A stretch of DNA of 14,891 nt. It comes from Ichthyophonus hoferi. Lineage: Eukaryota > Opisthokonta > Ichthyosporea > Ichthyophonida > Ichthyophonidae. Positions 8,993 to 14,891 of this stretch are shown one piece after another; positions within the stretch are counted from its first letter, which is position 1; each line of letters opens with the position of its first letter. The notes under the pieces are model-generated. The model searched no databases. It saw nothing but the letters and a program-made list of their open reading frames with translations, and was not told the DNA's origin. Position numbers and translations under genes: made by a program. Location of the stretch: contig NAOQ01000895.1 of assembly GCA_002751075.1 (NCBI GenBank), forward strand, positions 9,216-24,106, read 5' to 3'.

Positions 8993-10948
8993 ATGATCAT
9001 GATTGCTAAAGTTCTCTTACTTCTGGCCTTTGTCGCTTGTAGCTATGCGATCACTATAAACGTGCCGGTTGGTAGTGACATAACAGCTATCATTGGCAAC
9101 GCTACTGAAGGGGACACTATTGTTCTATCTGATGGTATCCATTATATAAATTCAAGCATTGTATTTGATAAGGGGGTGATCTTCAAAGGTTCTTCTGCGG
9201 CTATCCTTTCGCCAGCTCCTGACATTGACAAAGTGATGACCCTTGTTACCTCCAATTTAAAGGTCAAAATTGATGGCATAACTATTCAAGGCAGAAACAA
9301 TGGTTCATATTGTAACTTAGCCTCACCCTACGCTCTTATGGGAAACTATACTGTTGATCTTGTAAACCCCAACATAGTAGACGGTGTTATCAATGTAGAA
9401 GCTGATTTGGGTCATTGGTTTACAAATCGTTACGTGTACGATGTTTATTTTGGTAATTGCTCTAACCTTCTACATGGACTCGGCACAACAAATGTATCAA
9501 TACCTATGTACGAGTTTGTTGTTTATGATAACTGTAAAGCTTCTGCTTTCTTTTCGGTTATTTTTACAGAAATGGCCTTTTGTGGCGTGACCCCTGATAA
9601 AGTTTCTTATCCAACGTGGCAACAGTACATTGCTGACATTACAGTCGAAATGAAAGAGTGGGTCATCAAAGTTACTAACACTACATCTCTTCGTAAAGGT
9701 GTGGATCGGACAGGTACAGGTATATCTAGATTATCTGTTCTTATTAAAAATACAGGAGATGTGGTGGCCACCATCGCTATCACCTATGCTTCAACTGATT
9801 TCCAGGCTCAAATCACAAGGCTCGGTATTAAAGAGGCCGATGCTGTTAATACGTCTATCATTGAAATTACTATGACCTTGCCTTCTCCCTACACTGTTAT
9901 TAGTAACTCAAGCGGACCATTAGTCATGACCAACATGAACGATAATAGCGCTGTTGCTAGTTTGTGGACCAGTAGCTTAGCATGCGACATGGTACCTTCA
10001 CTTCAGTATTGTAATATTACAATCAACATGACTGTCAAGGCTTGTGATCTGACAGGTCAATATAAAATTAAATCCATACCAGTTAGATGCCAAAATAGCA
10101 GTCTGCATGATGATACTTGCCCTAGCTTGCTTCCACTGTCAGCTAACATTACCTTCTTTATTAGAACAAACAACTTCTGTCGTGTTGAGTTACTCAATAT
10201 GACAACCATGCTTAACATGAGCGTCATACTTCGTCCAAACGATACTTATATTGAGCAACGTCCCACCAACGTGTTCACTCTGGGAGAGATGTCATATTGG
10301 TCTATCCGCATTCAACCCAATAATTCCTTGGGCATAGGGATAAAGAGTGCTGTTGTAACAAAATTTGTGCGCACTTCAGATGGAAACTGCAACCCTTACA
10401 CTGCACCTTACATAAATATTATGGGACTTAACCAGACGTATAATAACCTGACAAGCCCCGTTGAGATAAACAACAACATACCTATTACAGCTGCCGTAGC
10501 TTGTGCATCATCCATTACAAATACGAATGCTGTTGTCTTTTATTGGACCGTATTAGTTGATTACGTAGACAGTAGTCGACGCCGTCGTCGTCGTGATGTC
10601 CAAGCTGCACAAAAATCTGGTGAACTTGAGGCAACAAGTGATATTGGCGTTATATACGCCGACGAAGATTTAACTGCAACCGATGGTCAGGAGGTGGGGT
10701 CAGCTGGGTCTTCAATGAGCAAAAAGAGTGTTATTATTATTGTTGGTACAGCTCTGTCCACAGTCCTCTTCTTCTTGTGTTGCTGCTGCGCTTGTGGCGG
10801 TTTAATTTTATATCGTCGCAACCAGAAGAAGAAAGAGAAGGAGATTTATATAACAACAAATCCTCCTTCTTCTACTTCTCAGATGCAAATGTTTTCTGTT
10901 CCAATTGGAAGTCAATCCAACTACAATCTACATAAAACACAACTTTAA
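8993..10948 (+). CDS. Single-pass membrane glycoprotein with furin-type site; ZP-like layout
   Basis: One uninterrupted frame of 651 codons. A signal peptide (about 1-19, hydrophobic KVLLLLAFVAC then SYA) precedes a large ectodomain with about 19 N-glycosylation sequons. Residues 20-100 (GDTIVLSDGIHY... GVIFKG... DGITIQG) resemble the first coils of a right-handed beta-helix. Residues 248-262 (VLIKNTGDVVATIAI) look like an Ig-type beta strand pair. Cysteines cluster at 331-396, with further ones at 466 and 504. R529-R534 form a furin-type cleavage site, followed by an acidic linker containing a hydrophobic SDIGVIYA patch (549-556). A membrane helix (about 580-607, with CCCC at 596-599) and a basic 44-residue tail follow. 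Furin site, hydrophobic patch and membrane anchor in this order are typical of zona pellucida (ZP) proteins, but the cysteine pattern is not diagnostic. A second ATG two codons in is an alternative start. I do not recognise the family. It is likely a surface or matrix protein. Confidence 0.9.
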   Translation: MIMIAKVLLLLAFVACSYAITINVPVGSDITAIIGNATEGDTIVLSDGIHYINSSIVFDKGVIFKGSSAAILSPAPDIDKVMTLVTSNLKVKIDGITIQGRNNGSYCNLASPYALMGNYTVDLVNPNIVDGVINVEADLGHWFTNRYVYDVYFGNCSNLLHGLGTTNVSIPMYEFVVYDNCKASAFFSVIFTEMAFCGVTPDKVSYPTWQQYIADITVEMKEWVIKVTNTTSLRKGVDRTGTGISRLSVLIKNTGDVVATIAITYASTDFQAQITRLGIKEADAVNTSIIEITMTLPSPYTVISNSSGPLVMTNMNDNSAVASLWTSSLACDMVPSLQYCNITINMTVKACDLTGQYKIKSIPVRCQNSSLHDDTCPSLLPLSANITFFIRTNNFCRVELLNMTTMLNMSVILRPNDTYIEQRPTNVFTLGEMSYWSIRIQPNNSLGIGIKSAVVTKFVRTSDGNCNPYTAPYINIMGLNQTYNNLTSPVEINNNIPITAAVACASSITNTNAVVFYWTVLVDYVDSSRRRRRRDVQAAQKSGELEATSDIGVIYADEDLTATDGQEVGSAGSSMSKKSVIIIVGTALSTVLFFLCCCCACGGLILYRRNQKKKEKEIYITTNPPSSTSQMQMFSVPIGSQSNYNLHKTQL

Positions 10949-11030
10949 ACATTATAAGTGATATCTATATGGAAAAAAGACTAGCTATCTTGTTCTCCCC
11001 TTTATTATTACAACCACATGATTAGATAAC

Positions 11031-11036
11031 AATAAA
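11031..11036 (+). terminator. Polyadenylation signal AATAAA
   Basis: A canonical AATAAA lies 82 bases after the TAA stop of the 651-aa glycoprotein gene, a normal distance for a eukaryotic 3' end. No downstream GU-rich element is obvious, although TGTTGG follows within ten bases. Confidence 0.55.
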
Positions 11037-12996
11037 AATATATGTTGGCAGGGTTTATACTTTGATGGTCACTGGTTGGCCATATTGTCTGCTGTAAAAA
11101 CATATAGATCATCCTTCCTGGTATAGAATACACCCCATTGTCCTAATGTTATTTTCATCTCGAAGGTTTCTATCATTATGATCCCTGGTAGACTACTGTA
11201 TAACAGTGCGATTCAGAAGATATAAGCCCTCGTCTTTGATATGGAATATTTTAACTTATTGTTGTTTGATGGTGCCACGGATTTTATACATTTGACCCCA
11301 GATGCATAACTCTGTATGTCGAATAAAGGGAATGTCTGTCCGACTATATTGCCTATGCTTTCAAAATAGTTTGTTTGACCCAAGTCTGTGAAAATGTGGC
11401 TTTATTCTTTACTTTGATATGTTTGACCTACCGCTGTAGCTCATCTACTTTACGCCTTCTAAGCATGTACCTTTCTCATACTATTACTTTGCTTCATCAA
11501 ATTTAGTCATATATGTTTGCATGAAGTAGTAAAAGTTAGCTACCATATCATAATATAATCTTAGGCTTTGATGATGCATGCTTTGACAATTCTCTTGTGT
11601 TCTCTACGCGTATATTATGTATGTGGATACATATCTTATTTTATATAGTTTGGTTTATAGTGGTACCTGGTTTACTGGTATATCCTTAGGTTTTTCTACT
11701 TCCACTACATACAGGTATTAACCAAACCACTAATTTATTAATACTATCAACATTCTGCATTGCTTCAATAGCCGCATCACATCTCAATAGTCATGCAATA
11801 AGTGGTCTGATTAATACCTTTATGGATGTTGTCGGTACCGCCTGTGTAGAATAATTAACATATAATAGCGCAGAAACTCCCTACAAGAGCACGCTATTAA
11901 TTAATATCGCATCTATATCTATCTCCATCTCATATAATCATATTACCTGTTAGTAATTATATTATTATTCACACTAATTTACTGATGGCACATTATAGTT
12001 GAATTATTTCCTAAACTGAGTAGCAATAGTAGTAGGAAGGATGTGTAACATTACATGTCATTGAAGCGCAATAAGAGCACACCACACAAATATGTAATAA
12101 CTTTCATCCATGTTGCAAATGAATATTTTGATACTAAAGGTTTGCAAGATAACAAGACTGAGAACTTCAAATAATTATTATAATAAACATTATTGTTATT
12201 ATGATGACTATTATCAGTTTTTTTATTTATAGCAATCTGCGTTAGATGCTAATAACGTATCTGCAGGTTTAGGGTGTCCAATTAGAGTGGAATTGTTGTT
12301 TGCAGGGATAACAATGGAACTCTTAGACAACTCCAATGTGTACTTTATAGCGAGCGGAGTAGGTTAAGAAACAGTAAGCGATGTATGTGTATATTGTATT
12401 ATTGTGTTACTTGTAACGTGTGCTACACTGACAAGTTGAGGTAGAATTTGTGCCCTAATTAGTTTAGGTGGAAAGGCACCAATTGCACAATGTGAATGAT
12501 CTGATAAAGGCGCTAAATCTAATGTATATAGTGTACGATATTGGAATTGAAAATGAAAAAAAATCTGTAGTAATAGACTATGTGACTTCCATTGGGTGTT
12601 CACGCTTATGATTAAATACTAATACAGAAGTAGACACAACAATAGATTTTAAAGTAAGTAATGATATTTATAAAACACAGATCAAGTATTTCTAAACATC
12701 AAAGAGATTATATATATATATATAAGTAAACAAAGAGATTTGTTAGCAATTTGAGAGGATACAAGGCTTTGTTTATACTGGATTGTTTCTCTAAATTTAT
12801 TCGCTTGTTTTGTTTTGTTTTAATCTTCAAGGTTTCCCAATCTTTTTTTATTGGGGATGCAACTATGCTGAATACTTCAGTCAAATTGAAATGGTCAAAT
12901 TTGTTCTTATTGGACGATGTCTTTTGTAGATCTACCACCTCAACTAAGCCTTGAGGCTGGCCCAGCGAACTCAGCTATTAAAATACAATATTTTAA

Positions 12997-13066
12997 TGGG
13001 GATCCGGAAGCCAACCTAACGTATATAAACTCAAATTGGATATTTAGACTAAGCAAGGGATCCCCA
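12997..13066. repeat. Inverted repeat ATGGGGATCC / GGATCCCCAT
   Basis: Two perfect 10-base inverted copies containing a BamHI-type GGATCC are separated by about 50 bases. A-T rich flanks (TATTTTA on the left; AATATTTTTTAAA on the right) extend the pairing weakly. It is compatible with a very small MITE remnant, but there is no clear target duplication. Confidence 0.45.
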
Positions 13067-13451
13067 TAATATTTTTTAAATAAAATTTAGTAGTAATGCG
13101 CGGGAGGGTTAGTATTTTTAACAGGATTGCATCACAATTGTAGCCGCACGGGCAGCCTGATAAGATATAGGTTCAAGGTTGTATTCCCATAGGTAGAAAA
13201 TTAGCCAATAGCTACAGCTATATAGTAATTTGATTGATTGGATCTACATTTACCTATAGGCAACCAATCCTATGCCTTACCATATTCCCATAATCCATAT
13301 CTTATTATTATGACATACATGCCGATCTGATCAGATCCCAATGTGTATAATGGGCCCAGTGTATTCTACATTCTACAATTGGTGTTTATAATATGTTTTA
13401 ACGTAATAATAAATAAACACACAATGATCTACTTAACAATTACTATTTTAT

Positions 13452-13619
13452 TTAATACGAAAAAAAACCATAAAAAGGGTCCGCCGAGTAGTACATGCTA
13501 GAAAAGCCAGCGCAGCCGCATTGGTGATCTGAGTATTTCTGTTGACACTCTAACATTTCAGCCAATGGAAGAGCAAGACAGTTAGCTGCGAGTGAACACG
13601 CACGTAGTTCGGCTGACAT
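13452..13619 (-). CDS. Possible small protein or terminal exon, 55 aa
   Basis: An open minus-strand frame from ATG to TAA gives 55 residues: MSAELRACSLAANC at the N-terminus, then LPLAEMLECQQKYSDHQCGC (18-36 less one) and an aromatic tail ending YGFFSY. Five cysteines (8, 14, 25, 34, 36) do not form the twin CX9C pattern of mitochondrial CHCH proteins. The region is CpG- and GC-rich against its AT-rich surroundings. An AATAAA overlaps the stop codon region (TTAAATAAAATAG). Just upstream of the ATG is an acceptor-like CCCCTTATTATCAG, so this may be the last exon of a longer gene; no donor exon was found before 13916. Length alone is not significant, and the patch could instead be promoter DNA of the downstream gene. 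I recognise no family. Confidence 0.3.
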   Translation of the reverse strand: MSAELRACSLAANCLALPLAEMLECQQKYSDHQCGCAGFSSMYYSADPFYGFFSY

Positions 13620-13915
13620 TCTGATAATAAGGGGTTTCTTATTGGTTAATTGTTAATATAACCTTCTCCACCAGGCAAATTGATTTGTCAGTACATAATG
13701 TGAGGTAATTGGCTACTGAGCCTTCCAATAAGGGTATATTGGATTATTGAGATAAGATCAGACCATTCTAGTGGGCTAGTGATCTTGTATGAATTGTATT
13801 TGCTAATCCGGATCTTAGTTATCTTAGTGTCTTCTACTATTTATTTAAACTTGTGAAGAACACAAGCATAAAACTTCTTAACTATATTGCAAAGAAAAAT
13901 AGTAATTGAACGAAA
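13620..13915 (+). promoter_or_regulatory. Upstream region of the TSR gene with CCAAT words
   Basis: About 300 bases without an open frame of note. It carries four ATTGG/CCAAT words (near 13643, 13709, 13725 and 13738), the TATA-like word at 13838 and, close to the start codon, TTGCAAAG (13887-13894) and ACGAAAA (13910-13916). The last two words also precede the 651-aa glycoprotein gene (8940-8947 and 8972-8978). I take this as the promoter and leader of the gene that starts at 13916. Confidence 0.35.
13838..13849 (+). promoter_or_regulatory. TATA-like element ahead of the TSR gene
   Basis: TATTTATTTAAA lies about 67-78 bases before the ATG at 13916, a plausible TATA-box position if the 5' UTR is short (about 40-50 bases). 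In DNA this AT-rich such words are common, so the support is weak. CCAAT/ATTGG words at 13725 and 13738 lie about 100 bases further upstream. Confidence 0.25.
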
Positions 13916-14891
13916 ATGTCCGTTAGACTCATAAGCGCTTTGGCTCTTTATGTAGCCCTAGGAGAAGCTGCAACCGTTAGCATTACTAACCTAATTACAT
14001 TTAACGGCCTAGACTATGCTATGGCCGACAACACTATGCCTAATGCGGATCCCATAGGTGGCTGTGATCTTAATCAATACGAGCTTACGGACGGGTGGGA
14101 GGTAGCCGCCGACAACGAGGATACCAAAGCCGTTTTAATATCTGCTCGATTCCCTTTCAGGTATATTTGTAAAGTTACGGCATCAGGTCAAGGCTATGCG
14201 TTTGGGTTTAATGAGCCTAATTGTACGTCTGATATGCTTGCAAATGTCACCGTAGGTACCCAACAAATGTTGGGCGTGCAAGATGGAAAGTGTGGTGCAT
14301 TGATACTCAGCAGAATAAGTACGAGCACCACCAACACGTGGCCTCAGCAAGAAAACATAACCAACATATTCGAGGTAGAGGATGGGCACCAATATGCAGT
14401 TCTTGACAACACACCTGCTGACCAACTTTATTTGGAAGAACTCTGCGAAGATCAAGCCTGTTGTCAAAATGTCGGCATGAAAATTAACATGGGATGGGAG
14501 CTTGCTACAAGTACTATGCGTGGATTTACCGATGCCGCTCGTCAACCTTGGGGGACTTACTGTACCAACGGCTGGTCTTTTTCAGGCGAGGAATGTAACT
14601 CTACCCTTATTAACACCAAAGAATATACTGCTGTAAGATTCTGTGATCAGAGGGTTCTAATCAAGCGTATACCCATCGACTGTGTTTCTAGCTGGACCGA
14701 GTGGTCCGCGTGCTCTACTGGTTGCCCCTCAGTTAGAAACCGCACGCGTACTAATATCACTCAGCCGGCCCAGTTTGGCGGTGTGTGCGTAATGACTGAG
14801 ACAAGTCAGAGTGACTGCCCCCAGTCAGGTTGCACAACCTCCACCTCCTCTGCAGTACCTACTACCTCTGCAGTACCTACTACCTCTGCTG
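13916..14891 (+). CDS. Secreted TSR protein with duplicated GWE(V/L)A module (partial)
   Basis: An uninterrupted frame of 325 codons runs off the window end; this is the N-terminal part. The signal peptide spans about 1-19 (LISALALYVALGEAA). Two related Cys-linked modules follow. Copy 1 has C50, GWEVAADNEDTKAVL from residue 60, then FPFRYIC (79-85) and GYAFG. Copy 2 has CC (182-183), GWELA from residue 193, then ARQPWGTYC (208-216) and GWSFSG. A thrombospondin type 1 repeat lies at 256-306 (SWTEWSACSTGC, RNRTRT). Its six cysteines (256, 266, 270, 291, 301, 306), the first placed before the tryptophans, fit group-2 TSRs such as those of F-spondin. A Ser/Thr/Pro-rich repeat (TTSAVP) begins at about 310 and should be O-glycosylated. 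The product is probably an extracellular or surface adhesion protein; a membrane anchor may lie beyond the window. The start follows A-rich leader ACGAAAATG. Confidence 0.88.
   Translation, partial: MSVRLISALALYVALGEAATVSITNLITFNGLDYAMADNTMPNADPIGGCDLNQYELTDGWEVAADNEDTKAVLISARFPFRYICKVTASGQGYAFGFNEPNCTSDMLANVTVGTQQMLGVQDGKCGALILSRISTSTTNTWPQQENITNIFEVEDGHQYAVLDNTPADQLYLEELCEDQACCQNVGMKINMGWELATSTMRGFTDAARQPWGTYCTNGWSFSGEECNSTLINTKEYTAVRFCDQRVLIKRIPIDCVSSWTEWSACSTGCPSVRNRTRTNITQPAQFGGVCVMTETSQSDCPQSGCTTSTSSAVPTTSAVPTTSA
14849..14891 (+). repeat. 18-bp in-frame tandem repeat encoding SAVPTT
   Basis: Two exact copies of an 18-base unit (TCTGCAGTACCTACTACC; 14849-14866 and 14867-14884) and the start of a third at the window edge. 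Each encodes Ser-Ala-Val-Pro-Thr-Thr. It forms the beginning of a mucin-like stalk after the TSR. Exact identity between copies suggests recent expansion and likely length variation between alleles. Confidence 0.9.

Larger units (their letters stand above)
10949..13451. other. Intergenic region, about 2.5 kb, no recognisable gene
   Basis: It runs from the 3' end of the glycoprotein gene to the small minus-strand frame at 13452. The first kilobase is T-rich on the plus strand with scattered TTTGA(C/T) words. The longest open frames (12364-12603 minus, 12708-12938 minus, 12751-12954 plus) are 67-79 codons, which is near the chance maximum at this composition, and none matches a family I know. 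The minus-strand frame at 12708-12938 stays open upstream to about 12960 (reading SLGQPQGLVEVVDLQKTS), so a short exon or relic there cannot be excluded. A TA microsatellite sits at about 12711-12724. Confidence 0.6.

Noticed and set aside
8993-10948. Reading the furin-site glycoprotein as a viral-type envelope fusion protein
   Set aside because: The segment after the six-arginine site is acidic and hydrophilic and only about 45 residues from the membrane helix, unlike a class I fusion subunit. No reverse transcriptase, capsid or terminal repeats are seen nearby.
11040-11560. Purine-rich minus strand resembling a decayed coding region
   Set aside because: The number of stop codons in its best frame is what random DNA of this composition would give, and no family was recognisable.
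12235-12603. Long, mostly open minus-strand frame that looks partly protein-like
   Set aside because: No family recognised. Length and composition are only marginally unlike chance, so I do not call a gene, pseudogene or element here.
12708-12954. Opposed open frames on both strands (76 and 67 codons)
   Set aside because: They are antiparallel shadows of each other and neither matches a family. No splice-linked partner exons were found.
14183-14545. 120-codon minus-strand frame opposite the TSR gene
   Set aside because: It is an antisense shadow of the plus-strand frame, which has a signal peptide and a TSR.
1-14891. tRNA or rRNA genes and CRISPR arrays
   Set aside because: No convincing tRNA A/B box pair, rRNA-like stretch, or regularly spaced repeat array was seen on either strand by eye.
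1-14891. Alternative genetic code with TAA/TAG as sense
   Set aside because: The WDR53-like protein ends at TAG exactly where the family ends, and the 651-aa protein ends at TAA after a normal cytoplasmic tail, so stops behave as standard.

Overview
The window looks like nuclear DNA of a eukaryote. It is AT-rich (roughly one third G+C by eye), and one gene is cut by nine GT-AG introns. Two other genes encode secreted or surface proteins with signal peptides, N-glycosylation sequons and, in one case, a thrombospondin type 1 repeat. I cannot name the species. The gene content (WDR53, a group-2-like TSR, a furin/membrane-anchor layout) fits an animal or a close unicellular relative, but this is inference.

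Layout. 1-1179: no gene seen, simple repeats. 1180-4616, minus strand: a complete ten-exon gene that I read as the WD40 protein WDR53 (364 aa). 4617-8992: about 4.4 kb without a recognisable gene, holding AT-rich tracts, a roughly 167-bp foldback (MITE-like) element, two smaller inverted repeats and a short CpG-rich islet near 8.1 kb. 8993-10948, plus strand: an uninterrupted frame for a 651-aa single-pass membrane glycoprotein with a six-arginine furin-type site. 10949-13451: no gene seen apart from a probable polyadenylation signal and a small inverted repeat. 13452-13619, minus strand: a possible small gene or terminal exon (55 aa) in a CpG-rich patch. 13916-14891, plus strand: the 5' part of a secreted protein with two copies of a short GWE(V/L)A module, one TSR and the start of a Ser/Thr/Pro tandem-repeat stalk. 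It runs off the window.

The WDR53-like gene is a conserved intracellular housekeeping-type gene. The two plus-strand genes look like lineage-specific cell-surface or extracellular-matrix components; they share uninterrupted frames, higher G+C and CpG, and similar A-rich leaders. There is no operon logic. The main points for a second look are the unassigned ectodomains of these two proteins, a strong excess of the pentamer ATTGG/CCAAT around the WDR53 gene and ahead of the TSR gene, and the foldback element. I did not find convincing evidence of a new multi-gene system.
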